From NCBI RefSeq assembly GCF_001904745.1, contig NZ_MRCD01000031.1:1-64000 (forward strand): 64,000 bases of DNA, given 5' to 3'. Shown here in pieces: positions 8,253 to 17,591 of this stretch. Source of the DNA: Calothrix sp. HK-06 (GTDB lineage: Bacteria > Cyanobacteriota > Cyanobacteriia > Cyanobacteriales > Nostocaceae). Position 1 is the stretch's first letter; each line of letters begins with the position of its first letter. Under the pieces are notes generated by a model. It worked only from the letters and a program-made list of their open reading frames with translations, was not told where the DNA came from and ran no database searches. The position numbers were made by a program, and so were the translations under genes.

Positions 8253-8903
8253 ATGGTCATTAGCCTCGGTAATAGCGATACTGTATCTATTGAATTAGTT
8301 CAAGATGCTGAACTTTTAAATTTGGTGACTTCCGGCGCCGAGTTGGAGTTTTTACCGTTAACAGACTTCCCTATGTACCGTTTGGCACCAGAGGTTATTA
8401 ACAAGTTAAAGCCAATTTATGATTTGAGTAAGATAAATGGCGCCATCATTACACGTCAGCCACATTTTAATAGATTAATTCAAATGTTAGTGACGGTTGG
8501 ATTAATTAATTATTATGGAAGTATTGAATATCCTGGAAACCCAAAATATCAGGCAAAGCTAAATCGTGTTGATTTTGAAAAGCACAAGCAAGCAATGCTT
8601 AAAACTGCATACAAGCATGATAAACTTAATAATAATTTGCAGTATTATAATCAGCAATTGAAATTATGTAACTTTTTTCAAAATATTAAAAGCACTTGGG
8701 ATTATATCAAGTTAAAACAAAAGAAAAATCAAGTTTTACAAGTATATGACACAAGTAAAGATTATAACTACAATCAAATTGAGCAAACTGTTTTGGCTAT
8801 TTTTAATGGTCTCGAAGCTTTGAATTTAGTAGAGGCGTGCTATTACAAAGCTTATTACAGATTATCAAACTCATCAAGATTATATACATTTTCATTTTTC
8901 TGA
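8253..8903 (+). CDS. hypothetical protein
   Basis: 216 residues, not recognised. The first part (FLPLTDFPMYRLAPEVINKLKPIYD then ITRQPHFNRLIQMLVTVGLI) looks like a short helical bundle or winged-helix segment. The later part is rich in lysine, asparagine and tyrosine and matches the AT-rich base composition of the following gene. No signal peptide or membrane span. It is followed after 16 bases by a second unknown gene, so they probably form one unit. Real coding is supported by length, a clean ATG and composition, but no function should be assigned. Confidence 0.6.
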   Translation: MVISLGNSDTVSIELVQDAELLNLVTSGAELEFLPLTDFPMYRLAPEVINKLKPIYDLSKINGAIITRQPHFNRLIQMLVTVGLINYYGSIEYPGNPKYQAKLNRVDFEKHKQAMLKTAYKHDKLNNNLQYYNQQLKLCNFFQNIKSTWDYIKLKQKKNQVLQVYDTSKDYNYNQIEQTVLAIFNGLEALNLVEACYYKAYYRLSNSSRLYTFSFF

Positions 8904-8919
8904 TAGTAGAATTGCAAAG

Positions 8920-9168
8920 ATGGAAAATACTTTAAGTAATTGGTTAAGTTTTACTAAGTGTAATGAATTATTTACTCAAAGTGATTATAACAAGCTTAAA
9001 GACGAAGCTTATTGGAAATACTATGATGTCAAAAATCAAAAGTATATAAATCCAGAAGATAATCAAAATTGGGTAACAGGTCAATTTTATCAGGCACCGA
9101 ACACAGATATTGATGTATCACAAGATTTAGCAATACTAAGGTTCTTAAATTATGCGCTGGATATTTAA
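8920..9168 (+). CDS. small hypothetical protein
   Basis: 82 residues, acidic and aromatic (YWKYYDVKNQ, NWVTGQFY), with no recognised domain. It starts 16 bases after the preceding unknown gene and shares its AT-rich codon use. Its stop codon overlaps the stop of the minus-strand hybrid kinase by 4 bases, so the genes are tail to tail with no spacer. Confidence 0.5.
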   Translation: MENTLSNWLSFTKCNELFTQSDYNKLKDEAYWKYYDVKNQKYINPEDNQNWVTGQFYQAPNTDIDVSQDLAILRFLNYALDI

Positions 9169-10859
9169 CGTTTTAAGTTCTCAACTTCTTTGAGAAGTGA
9201 GGAATCTTGTATTTGTTGCACCCCTTGTCCATAGGTTCGTAGAGGTAATTTAACGGTAAACGTTGCCCCTAGGTTTGCACCAAGACTCGCAGCACTAACA
9301 CTACCACCGTGCATTTCTACCAAATGTCGTACTATTGCTAATCCTAAACCCAGCCCATTATGGCTTCGAGTTGTACTACCATCAGCTTGACGAAACCTAT
9401 CAAAAACGTGCGGAAGGAAATCAGGGGCTATACCAATACCTGTATCACGAACTTCGATTAAAGCGGTAGGCACCGAAGCTATAGAATCATTCTCGTTATC
9501 GAGGCATAGCTTGACTTGAATATTGCCATTGGGTGGTGTAAACTTCAGGGCGTTACTAAGCAAATTACCCACTACTTGCTGTAACCGATTAATATCACCT
9601 GTAACTATATAAGATGCTCCCTGAATATCAGTGTGTGATTGTGTTGCTACTGCTACTGGAAAAGGTTCAATTATACAGTCGAGGTGCAACTTTTTAGCTT
9701 CAGTTTCGACACGTGCAGCATTTACTGTTTGCAACACCAAAGACTCTAAATTGACGGGAGTTAAATTGAGCTTTAGCTTACCCCGCATAATTCGCGATAC
9801 ATCTAAAATATCGTTAATTAGCTGGGTTTGTAAAAGAGCATTACGCTCAACAATCTCTAAACCCCGTGCAATATTTTTCTCGTCAAATTTTTGACGCTGA
9901 AGCAGTTTTGCCCATCCGAGTATCGAGTTCAAGGGTGTACGAAGTTCATGCGATAATACAGCCAGAAACTCGTCTTTCAAACGATTTGCATTTTCTGCTT
10001 CAATACGTGCTGCTTGTGCGCGAATCAATTCGATATGTTCAGCTTCAGCTTGTTTACGTGCGGTAATATCTTCAACGGTGCCAACATGACCCGTAAGATT
10101 TCCCTTATCTAAGCGCATTGGCGAACTATGAACATAAATCCAACGCTCAATTCCACTACTGGTAATAATTCTAAACTCGTCGTGATATTCTTCGCCTGCA
10201 CGTGATGCTTTGTACCAATGATTAACTACTCGTTCGCGGTCATCTGGGTGAATGGCTTGTACCCACCCCTCACCAATCATACGACTTTCTTCCGCAAATC
10301 CGTATATTTTTTGACAAGATGGATTTGTGTAAGTATAAAAACCGTTTATATCAGTAAGAAAAATACCTACGGGGGAACAAGCGCTTAAACCACGAAATTT
10401 TTCTTCACTTTTTTTGAGTTCAGCATTTATTGCCACTAGTTCTGCCGCTTGCCGCTCGATTTCAGCAGTTTTTTGATACAAATCAATAAACGCTATCACT
10501 TTCGATTTTAATATTTCTGGTTGAAGAGGCTTGAATAAATAATCTACTGCGCCTAATAAGTAACCCCGCTCGACCATATTATCGCTCGTGCTAAATGCCG
10601 TTAAAAAAATGATTGGTGTATGGAGCGAACGTTTACGTTGACGTATCAAAGCAGCAGTTTCAAAACCGTCCATATCAGGCATTTGCACATCTAGCAAAAT
10701 CACGGCAAAATCCTGATTTAGTAAGCACTTCAACGCTTGGGCGCCTGAAGTTGCTCGCACTAAATTTTGACCTAGACCTCCTAGTATGCCCTCAAGCGCC
10801 AGTAAATTTTCTGTGTGGTCATCCACTAGTAGGACGTTAACTTGGGATTTTGACGACAT
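9165..10859 (-). CDS. REC-PAS hybrid sensor histidine kinase
   Basis: About 564 residues from ATG 10859; an upstream ATG at 10883 would add eight. Positions below count from 10883. Order: receiver domain (15-130) with VLLVDDH, phosphoacceptor D65 in LLDVQMPD and K118 in FKPL; a short coil; PAS with PAC extension (160-280, IHPDDRERV); HisKA with H312 in [11 protein letters not shown]; then HATPase c with the G boxes RDTGIGIAP and GLGLGLAI. No membrane segments, so it is a cytosolic kinase. A receiver placed at the N-terminus of a kinase suggests it works as the second step in a relay. No partner gene is adjacent; the neighbours are unrelated. Confidence 0.9.
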   Translation of the reverse strand: MSSKSQVNVLLVDDHTENLLALEGILGGLGQNLVRATSGAQALKCLLNQDFAVILLDVQMPDMDGFETAALIRQRKRSLHTPIIFLTAFSTSDNMVERGYLLGAVDYLFKPLQPEILKSKVIAFIDLYQKTAEIERQAAELVAINAELKKSEEKFRGLSACSPVGIFLTDINGFYTYTNPSCQKIYGFAEESRMIGEGWVQAIHPDDRERVVNHWYKASRAGEEYHDEFRIITSSGIERWIYVHSSPMRLDKGNLTGHVGTVEDITARKQAEAEHIELIRAQAARIEAENANRLKDEFLAVLSHELRTPLNSILGWAKLLQRQKFDEKNIARGLEIVERNALLQTQLINDILDVSRIMRGKLKLNLTPVNLESLVLQTVNAARVETEAKKLHLDCIIEPFPVAVATQSHTDIQGASYIVTGDINRLQQVVGNLLSNALKFTPPNGNIQVKLCLDNENDSIASVPTALIEVRDTGIGIAPDFLPHVFDRFRQADGSTTRSHNGLGLGLAIVRHLVEMHGGSVSAASLGANLGATFTVKLPLRTYGQGVQQIQDSSLLKEVENLKR

Positions 10860-10883
10860 TTTAAACTTATGGATATACGCCAA

Positions 10884-11270
10884 TATGATAGGTTATTTTC
10901 TACGAATATGGCACTTTTGGCATAAGTCGAACACTATCTTTAGACGCAGATTACTCGCAATGTTCTACACGGCTGCACTTTGTCTCTATACTGAGTTATT
11001 ATTTATACTAAAATTTTAGAGTCGCAAATTAACAATATTATACTTTGGATTGGACAAAATCACCCTTTGGTATATATAGACTTTAAGCCTAGCGGTAGGT
11101 TGTTTCAATTTAGTAGGAAAGTACTTTAGTAGAACGATAAAAAATAATACTAACTTATTTATACATTTTATTTATTTTATAGTTCCTGAATTTGATTTTG
11201 TAACTTTGTTAACAAAATTAGGTGCCGCTAGCTCAGTAAGAAATTAGCTTTGTATTTAAGGTGTATCACC
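10884..11270. other. intergenic with TTTGTTAACAAA dyad
   Basis: About 390 bases separating the hybrid kinase from a small protein gene. No ORF looks real. A perfect 12-base dyad TTTGTTAACAAA lies at 11205-11216, about 55 bases before the next start, a plausible operator position. Nothing else stands out. Confidence 0.4.
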
Positions 11271-11489
11271 ATGCTTGCCAACATATATCAGAAGCAACCC
11301 CAGCCAAAATACCGTAAAGACCAAAAAGTTTCTTTTATCGGTGGTATGGGTAAAGTTTTAAATTACCATCAAAACTGCGGTAATTGGACTTATTTTGTAG
11401 AAATGGAAATGGGACCGTTACCAGAGATGGGTAGAGTTGGACCAGAGACGACTATTCTGCTTTATGAAACCGAAATCGAGGATATGTAA
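11271..11489 (+). CDS. small conserved-looking hypothetical protein
   Basis: 72 residues from ATG 11271, preceded by AAGG about nine bases upstream. A TTG at 11250 would add seven residues but has no ribosome binding site. Sequence features: QPKYRKDQKVSFIGGMGKV and a GPLPEMGRVGPETTILL stretch rich in Gly and Pro, suggesting a small beta-barrel (SH3-like) fold. No catalytic motif. It lies 170 bases upstream of hemE in the same direction but with its own spacing. Likely a conserved cyanobacterial small protein; function unknown. Confidence 0.6.
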   Translation: MLANIYQKQPQPKYRKDQKVSFIGGMGKVLNYHQNCGNWTYFVEMEMGPLPEMGRVGPETTILLYETEIEDM

Positions 11490-11660
11490 TTTACAAAAAT
11501 TTACAATCAGAAAGTAATAATATCGATTGAAAGTCAATCTTTGTGGTAAGCAGAAAAAGTATTTGTATTTGGCTGTTTTCTCTTCTCTGCTTATACTTTT
11601 GTTAGCCTAGAATGGTAAGCTAAATGATGAAATAAAAAAGCGATATAGGATGAAGTGTTA

Positions 11661-12716
11661 ATGGGTATTTCCGCAAATACGCCTCATTTGTTAAGGGCTG
11701 CTCGTGGTGAAGTTGTAGATCGTCCTCCTGTTTGGATGATGCGACAAGCTGGACGATATATGAAAGCTTATCGCGATTTGAGAGAGAAGTATCCCTCGTT
11801 CCGCGAACGGTCGGAAATTCCCGAAGTTGCTATCGAAGTTTCTTTGCAACCCTGGAAAGCATTTCAACCCGATGGTGTAATTCTATTTTCTGATATTGTT
11901 ACCCCACTTCCTGGTTTGGGTATCGATATGGATATTGCCGAGGGAAAGGGACCAATTATTCATGCACCAATTCGTTCACAGGAACAAGTAGATAATTTAC
12001 ACGCTTTAAACCCTGAAGAATCGTTACCTTTCATCAAAACGATTTTACAGGCTTTACGCTCTGAAGTTGGTGACAAGTCTACTGTACTTGGATTCGTTGG
12101 CGCCCCGTGGACTTTGGCGGCTTATGCTGTAGAAGGTAAAGGTTCCAAAACCTACTCGGTCATCAAACACATGGCGTTTTCTGACCCCACGATTTTACAT
12201 CAACTGTTGGAAAAACTTGCCGATTCTATCGCTACTTATGTTCGCTATCAAATTGACTGCGGCGCCCAAGTAGTGCAAATGTTTGATTCATGGGCAGGAC
12301 AACTTAGTCCTCAGGACTACGAAGTGTTTGCACAACCCTATCAAAAAATGGTTTTCGAGCGCGTTAAACAAACACATCCCGACACACCATTAATTCTTTT
12401 GGTAACAGGTAGTGCTGGTGTATTGGAACGCATGACAACATCAGGCGCCGATATAATATCAGTAGACTGGACAGTTGACATGGCAGATGCACGTCAACGT
12501 CTTGGTAAAACCATGAAAGTACAGGGTAATTTAGACCCAGGTGTTTTATTTGGTTCCAAAGAATTTATTCGTGAACGTATTTACGATACAGTTCGTAAAG
12601 CAGGTAACTGGGGTCATATCCTCAACCTCGGTCACGGTGTTTTACCTGAAACACCCGAAGACAATGTAAGATTCTTCTTTGAAACCGCAAAGCAGTTAAG
12701 TTTAACAGCAGTGTAA
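11661..12716 (+). CDS. hemE: uroporphyrinogen decarboxylase
   Basis: Decarboxylates the four acetate side chains of uroporphyrinogen III to give coproporphyrinogen III, in the shared branch to heme, chlorophyll and bilins. 351 residues. Diagnostic motifs: [13 protein letters not shown] near the N-terminus (substrate-binding Arg and Gln), [24 protein letters not shown], and [10 protein letters not shown] near the C-terminus. I chose ATG 11661 because AGGA sits ten bases upstream; a GTG at 11655 would add two residues. No operon partner: downstream is a decayed gene on the other strand and a small palindromic repeat. Confidence 0.97.
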   Translation: MGISANTPHLLRAARGEVVDRPPVWMMRQAGRYMKAYRDLREKYPSFRERSEIPEVAIEVSLQPWKAFQPDGVILFSDIVTPLPGLGIDMDIAEGKGPIIHAPIRSQEQVDNLHALNPEESLPFIKTILQALRSEVGDKSTVLGFVGAPWTLAAYAVEGKGSKTYSVIKHMAFSDPTILHQLLEKLADSIATYVRYQIDCGAQVVQMFDSWAGQLSPQDYEVFAQPYQKMVFERVKQTHPDTPLILLVTGSAGVLERMTTSGADIISVDWTVDMADARQRLGKTMKVQGNLDPGVLFGSKEFIRERIYDTVRKAGNWGHILNLGHGVLPETPEDNVRFFFETAKQLSLTAV

Positions 12717-12729
12717 ATTGCTATATATA

Positions 12730-12804
12730 TGTCATGCTGAACGTAGTGAAGCATCTCTATAACTTGTTGAGATTTTAAAGATTCTTCGCTACGCTCAGAA
12801 TGAC
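12730..12804. repeat. imperfect palindrome (TGTCATGCTGAACG family)
   Basis: TGTCATGCTGAACGTAGTGA at the left and an imperfect complement ending AGAATGACA at the right give a 75-base hairpin just after hemE. A further partial TTCGCTACG unit follows at about 12822. It may act as the hemE terminator. A fragment (ATGCTGAACGTAGT) also lies near 3886. Confidence 0.65.
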
Positions 12805-12865
12805 AACTTTGATTAAAATATTTCGCTACGCTACTAATGACAACTTTATTAAGATTTTAATTCGT

Positions 12866-13352
12866 CTAAGTATCACTTTGTAGTTGTGGTATTGTTTGTG
12901 GTTTCGCTTCTGGTGTTGACTCTTGTTTTCCCTTCATTATTGCCAATAGCGCAAAAATACCTACCACTGTTATAAAACCGTATTTATTCCAAAAGTTGCG
13001 CTATGCTTTATCAAAAGGATACTCTTGTTCTAATTTAGGTATTAACTCTTTGTGGAATATCAGCTATAGTATTTGTGCTTATATTTCCTGCTGTTAATTT
13101 ACAGTCCTAAGTACATCCATTTGCCCAAAATAAGCCAAATCGTTGGCACGCATATGAAAGTTTGTAAGCTTTTAGACCAGGAGATTGAGCAACCATCTCT
13201 TGTGGAAAATCAGCTACCTCGAAAAGTTCCTCATCAGTATTGTAAATAATTAAGCCTCTTGCTTATGCAGGTGCTGGCGCCAGTGTTGAAAGTGTTGTAA
13301 AGGTTATTGCCATTACACCTAAATAACGTTTGCAGAAAACATTAAGTGACAT
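12866..13352 (-). pseudogene. decayed gene for a secreted or membrane protein
   Basis: Reading the minus strand from ATG 13352 gives a signal-peptide-like start (MSLNVFCKRYLGVMAITF then ...TLAPAPA), a TAA at codon 30, then RGLIIYNTDEELFEVADFPQ and KAYKLSYACQRFGLFWANGC. A TAG follows where Trp is expected before DCKLTA, then DIPQ. After that the frame must shift by one to read ELIPKLEQEYPFDKA, a TAG, RNFWNKYGFI and a hydrophobic tail ending QSDT-stop at 12866. That is three nonsense codons and one frameshift over about 160 codons. The reading is otherwise coherent, so this is a recent pseudogene and not random sequence. The parent family was not recognised. Confidence 0.8.
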
Positions 13353-13591
13353 AATTTTTAATCCATAGATAGTGTTTTGTGAACCATTGGTTCACATTAA
13401 ATGCCCTTGCTTGGAGGCGCCTCTTAATCATCACTAAATCGAGTTAGACTTAACTTACGCAGAGTTTGGGGAACTTATAGGTAGGTTTTAAATCTATAAT
13501 GTCATGTCGTATGTGGTGAAACACTTGCAGTGGCTTATTCTCTACGATATTATTTTTAACTAAATTTAATCCCGATTTTGATCAAAATCTT
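13353..13591. other. intergenic upstream of SDR gene
   Basis: About 240 bases with no gene. A GGCGCC hexamer lies at about 13415 in a short palindrome (GAGGCGCCTC). TTGATCAAAA near 13578 is a near-perfect dyad placed just before the SDR start. Confidence 0.35.
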
Positions 13592-14539
13592 ATGTCTAAA
13601 CGTATTTTAGTTACAGGCGCCAGTGGATGTGTGGGTCATTATATTAGTGACCAGTTAATTCAAGAGACTGAACACGAATTATTTTTACTCGTAAGAAATC
13701 CAGATAAATTAAAAGTTGATACTAATGTTCGTAGTAATATCACTGTGCTGCAAGGTGATATGCAGGAGATAGAAAAGTTTGCTGATTTATTGAAAACTAT
13801 TGATGTGGCTGTTTTGACGGCAACAGCTTGGGGTGGTGATATTACGTTTGATGTGAATGTCACGAAAACGTTGCAGCTAATGAATATGTTAGACCCTGAA
13901 CGATGCGAACAGGTAATATACTTCTCGACGGCAAGTGTTTTAGGTAATAATGGCGAACCACTTAAAGAAGCAGGTGAGATAGGAACTGACTATGTTCGTT
14001 CCAAGTACGACTGTTTAATGAAAAAATCGCAGTTGAAGATTGCACCGAAAGTTACAACTGTTTTTCCCACGTTTGTTTTTGGTGGAGATGCTAACAAACC
14101 TTACTCGCACATTACAACAGGTCTTCCTGAAGTAGCTAAATATATAGATATCATCCGATTTTTAAAAGCAGATGGTAGCTTTCACTTCATTCATGGTCAG
14201 GATATTGCTACTGTTGTTAAACATCTTGTCAATAATCCTCCTAGTGCAGGGCAAGAGCGGTCGTTAGTTTTGGGACAAACTAGAATTACCGCAAACCAAG
14301 TTATAGAACAAGTTTGTGCTTACCTTGGTAAAAAAATCTTGTTCCGTATCCCGCTGTCATTCGGTTTAGCGAATGTAATTATTGTGCTGTTCCGTATTCA
14401 GATGGCAGCGTGGGACAGATTTTGTATGGAATATCGTCATTTTACGTACAAAAATGCTGTGAGTCCGAAAAGCTTTGGTTTAAGCAACTACTGTGAAACG
14501 ATGAATGATGTTTTAAGACTTAGCGGTGTCAAAAGGTAG
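13592..14539 (+). CDS. NAD-dependent epimerase/dehydratase family protein (extended SDR)
   Basis: 315 residues. The N-terminal Rossmann signature is VTGASGCVG (7-15), typical of NAD(P)-binding extended SDRs. The catalytic Tyr and Lys are Y134 and K138 in DYVRSK, with S112/T113 in YFSTASV. The C-terminal part is long and hydrophobic around 250-275 (GLANVIIVLFRIQMAAW). The protein is related to sugar epimerases and to plant and cyanobacterial atypical SDRs. Substrate unknown. The B12-dependent radical SAM gene follows after 167 bases with an intervening AGAAACC repeat, so co-transcription is uncertain. Confidence 0.8.
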   Translation: MSKRILVTGASGCVGHYISDQLIQETEHELFLLVRNPDKLKVDTNVRSNITVLQGDMQEIEKFADLLKTIDVAVLTATAWGGDITFDVNVTKTLQLMNMLDPERCEQVIYFSTASVLGNNGEPLKEAGEIGTDYVRSKYDCLMKKSQLKIAPKVTTVFPTFVFGGDANKPYSHITTGLPEVAKYIDIIRFLKADGSFHFIHGQDIATVVKHLVNNPPSAGQERSLVLGQTRITANQVIEQVCAYLGKKILFRIPLSFGLANVIIVLFRIQMAAWDRFCMEYRHFTYKNAVSPKSFGLSNYCETMNDVLRLSGVKR

Positions 14540-14600
14540 AGTTTGTACGTAAGGTATAACAGAGTAGCAAAAAAAAATAAGTAATAATGCTAAGGTACAG

Positions 14601-14615
14601 AGAAACCGGGTTTCT
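14601..14615. repeat. AGAAACCGGGTTTCT palindrome
   Basis: 15-base dyad followed by a partial second unit. Same family at 42766-42780, 42832-42846 (one mismatch) and 61483-61497. Confidence 0.75.
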
Positions 14616-14706
14616 TGGTTTCTGAAACATATTCACATAAAACTCATCTATATATTAAGTGAGTTTAGATTGATTTATAAAAATGATGCGGTAGGAGTAG
14701 AAATTT

Positions 14707-16305
14707 ATGCGTGTATTGCTTGTCTATCCGGTGTTTCCTAAAACATTTTGGTCATACGAAAAAATTTTAGATCTAGTTAACCGCAAAGTTCTACTGCCTC
14801 CGTTGGGTTTAGTAACTGTCGCTGCAATATTACCCCAGGAATGGGAGTTTAAATTAGTTGACCGTAATATTCGTGCTGTTACTGAGGCAGAGTGGGAGTG
14901 GGCGGATATGGTTATTCTGTCTGCGATGATTGTTCAGAAGCAAGATTTACTTGACCAAATTAAAGAAGCAAAGCAACGTGGTAAGTTAGTTGCTGTTGGT
15001 GGTCCTTATCCTACCTCAGTTCCCCACGAAGTCCAAAATGTCGGAACCGATTTTCTGATTTTAGACGAAGGCGAGATTACTTTACCGATGTTCGTCGAAG
15101 CTGTAAATAAGGGTGAAAAGTCAGGAATTTTTAGAGCAACCGAAAAACCTGATGTTACAAGTACACCTATACCGCGCTTTGACTTGTTGGAGTTTGATGC
15201 TTACGATTCAATGTCAGTACAGTTTTCGCGTGGTTGTCCGTTTCAGTGCGAGTTTTGCGACATTATTGTTCTCTACGGTCGTAAACCCCGGACTAAAACT
15301 CCAGAACAGTTACTTGCAGAGCTTGACCGTCTTTATGAGTTGGGTTGGCGCCGTAGCGTTTTCATGGTAGATGATAACTTTATTGGCAATAAGCGGAATG
15401 TAAAGTTGTTGCTCAAAGAGTTAAAAACCTGGATGGCTGAACATCAATATCCTTTCAGTTTTGATACAGAAGCTTCTATTGACCTTGCTCAAGACGAAGA
15501 GTTAATGGAATTGATGGTTGAGTCTGGATTCAAAGCTGTATTTTTGGGTATTGAAACACCCGACGAAGACAGTTTGCAGATGACTAAGAAGTTTCAAAAT
15601 ACCCGTAGTTCTTTAACAGATGCAGTTGAAACCATTATCAGAACTGGTTTGCGTCCAATGGCTGGGTTTATTATTGGGTTCGATGGTGAAAAAAGTGGCG
15701 CCGGTTCACGTATTGTTAGGTTTGCTGAACAAGCCGCCATTCCTTCAACAACTTTCGCGATGTTACAAGCGTTACCTAATACTGCTTTATGGCATCGTTT
15801 AAGTAGAGAAGGGCGGCTGCGGGAAAATGCAGACGGAAACATTAATCAAACTACATTAATGAACTTTATTGCCACCCGTCCATTAGAAGAAATAGCCCGG
15901 GAATATGTTGAAGCGTTTTGTGCTTTATATGACCCAGTAGCATATTTAGACAGAACTTATCGCTGTTTTATGATGATGGGTGGACCAAGTTGGACGGCGC
16001 CTGCGAAAATGCCAGAATTGATTGTAGTCAAAGCTTTCTTAACTATAATTTGGCGCCAGGGAATTAAGCGGGAAACTCGCTGGAAATTCTGGCATCACTT
16101 ATTCAGCATTTTGAAGCATAACCCAAAAGTGTTCGACCACTATTTGGCCACTTGCGCGCACAACGAGCATTTCTTAGAATACCGTCAAATTGTTCGCGAC
16201 CAAATTGAGGCACAACTGGCTGAGTACTTAGCACAAGGCGCCGAAAAGCCTTATGTACCAGTTGTGAAAGCTGAAAAAGTAGAAAAAGCTGAAGCTGTTG
16301 CTTAA
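14707..16305 (+). CDS. B12-binding radical SAM protein (DUF4070, HpnP-like family)
   Basis: 532 residues. An N-terminal cobalamin-binding Rossmann domain (about 1-140, VAVGGPYPTSVP), then the radical SAM core with the [4Fe-4S] cysteines C177, C181 and C184 in RGCPFQCEFC, then the DUF4070 C-terminal domain. This architecture is that of HpnP (hopanoid C-2 methylase) and close relatives that methylate unactivated carbons or remodel ring systems. Related proteins are common in cyanobacteria and often present in several copies, so HpnP function is not proven here. No squalene-hopene cyclase is in the window. The tail is a Lys/Glu/Ala-rich extension. The GH75-like gene follows in the same direction after 82 bases. 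Confidence 0.85.
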   Translation: MRVLLVYPVFPKTFWSYEKILDLVNRKVLLPPLGLVTVAAILPQEWEFKLVDRNIRAVTEAEWEWADMVILSAMIVQKQDLLDQIKEAKQRGKLVAVGGPYPTSVPHEVQNVGTDFLILDEGEITLPMFVEAVNKGEKSGIFRATEKPDVTSTPIPRFDLLEFDAYDSMSVQFSRGCPFQCEFCDIIVLYGRKPRTKTPEQLLAELDRLYELGWRRSVFMVDDNFIGNKRNVKLLLKELKTWMAEHQYPFSFDTEASIDLAQDEELMELMVESGFKAVFLGIETPDEDSLQMTKKFQNTRSSLTDAVETIIRTGLRPMAGFIIGFDGEKSGAGSRIVRFAEQAAIPSTTFAMLQALPNTALWHRLSREGRLRENADGNINQTTLMNFIATRPLEEIAREYVEAFCALYDPVAYLDRTYRCFMMMGGPSWTAPAKMPELIVVKAFLTIIWRQGIKRETRWKFWHHLFSILKHNPKVFDHYLATCAHNEHFLEYRQIVRDQIEAQLAEYLAQGAEKPYVPVVKAEKVEKAEAVA

Positions 16306-16387
16306 TTATTACTCTTAACTTTTATATGGTTGCCAAGAGCGTCACGTGTTAGCGTTAGGGCCATACTGCGCTACTTGGCTACCCTAT

Positions 16388-17185
16388 ATGAAAAGAAGAG
16401 AACTTATCAAAGCAAGTTTGTTTGCTGGTTCCGCGTTAGCTGGTGCTGGAATAGTTCCTGTTATTGCGTCAAAAGTTAGCACATCACAATTAAAAGTATT
16501 TACACACGGTCAATATACTGTGTTGAAGCTCGCAAATAAACCCGGATTTTTTTTCAAAGCTGGGATGGCTATTGATGCAGATGGGGCGCCGAGTGCGTAT
16601 CATCCAAAAAATAAAGGTATAGATGGAATAGAACATGCTGGAGAGCCGGGTAACTGGTTGGCACTTGTCACAGATAATGGTAAACCTGATGGGAAACCTG
16701 TTGTGCAGTCAAAGTCCGACCCATATCCAGGTTATTACATTTCAGCTACAGCACTTTACGATGAAACCAAAAAGCGAACCGACCCAAAGCGTTACGTCGA
16801 TTCGAGTAAAATTCCTTATGTAGTACTTCCTCAGAATAATAATGAGGAATTTTTGAAGCTTACGAATATTAAACTTGGAGATTTTGCGGTTGCTTACAAT
16901 ACAACTAACCGTAAGCTGGTTTATGCAATATTCGCTGACACTAGTTTATTTTTTGCTGGTGGAATTGAAGAATATCGTTTTGGTGAAGGTTCTATAGCAC
17001 TCGCTAATGCTTTAAGTGTTCCCTCAAACCCTAGACATGGAGGAGTTCAAAAGGGATTATTTTATGTATTTTTTCCAGGTTCAGGTAACGGTAAACCTAG
17101 AACTATAGCAGAAATTAATCGCGAAGGCGCCAAATTATTTAAACAATGGGGTGGAATACCTCAAATAATCGCTTGTTTAAAATAA
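16388..17185 (+). CDS. GH75-like (chitosanase-family) exported protein
   Basis: 265 residues from ATG 16388; a GTG at 16346 would add fourteen. The start gives MKRRELIKASLFAGSALAGAG, a Tat-like signal peptide. The body matches the GH75 pattern: GMAIDADGAPSAYHP, the core LALVTDNGKPDGKPVVQ, DPYPGYYISATALYD, KIPYVVLP, LGDFAVAYN, and the GSGNGKP tail. GH75 enzymes hydrolyse chitosan in fungi and some bacteria; many bacterial members have untested activity. The next gene is a GH18-deacetylase-GT2 fusion, which could make or trim a partly deacetylated amino-sugar polymer. The pairing is suggestive, though 400 bases with a repeat separate them. Confidence 0.75.
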   Translation: MKRRELIKASLFAGSALAGAGIVPVIASKVSTSQLKVFTHGQYTVLKLANKPGFFFKAGMAIDADGAPSAYHPKNKGIDGIEHAGEPGNWLALVTDNGKPDGKPVVQSKSDPYPGYYISATALYDETKKRTDPKRYVDSSKIPYVVLPQNNNEEFLKLTNIKLGDFAVAYNTTNRKLVYAIFADTSLFFAGGIEEYRFGEGSIALANALSVPSNPRHGGVQKGLFYVFFPGSGNGKPRTIAEINREGAKLFKQWGGIPQIIACLK

Positions 17186-17591
17186 CACACCATTTATCTA
17201 TACTCAATAATCTTAACTAAAACTCTTGTGGGGTGGGCATCCTTGCTCGCCCTTTGTTTAAGCTTTAAATATAAGACGGGCAGGATGCCCGTTCCACAAG
17301 AAGAAATAATAATATTATTTATTTACATTTACATTTTTTAATATTTAGTAATATATAGCATTAAACTTTTAATTATATTAAGCAAATTAAGTAAATTTAC
17401 TCTGTAATAAGTCGCCTTTCTTAATAAAAAATTTGTCATAGCATTGCCACCCTCATGCCATTTTTGTGTCATATCTCCTAATTAAGATTCATAAGTAATC
17501 AGCACTCCAGGTTTTAAAAGCTTTAATAGAATAAAAAGTTAAATCTGGATTAATAATTGGCTAATATTTATTTTACTGAGGAGCTTTGATT
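17186..17591. other. intergenic with long palindrome
   Basis: No gene. A 79-base imperfect palindrome at 17224-17302 (CTTGTGG arm, then a GGGCAT arm, mirrored by ATGCCCGTTCCACAAG) is another copy of the GGGCA-TGCCC repeat family. The rest is AT-rich leader for the large fusion gene. Confidence 0.6.

Noticed and set aside
11220-11273. GGTGCCGCTAGCTCAGT resembling a tRNA D-arm start
   Set aside because: No anticodon stem, T arm or matching acceptor stem can be found; only the short GGTG/CACC ends agree.
14707-16305. Calling the radical SAM enzyme HpnP outright
   Set aside because: The DUF4070 family includes HpnP, but similar proteins occur in cyanobacteria in multiple copies, and no hopanoid gene is adjacent.
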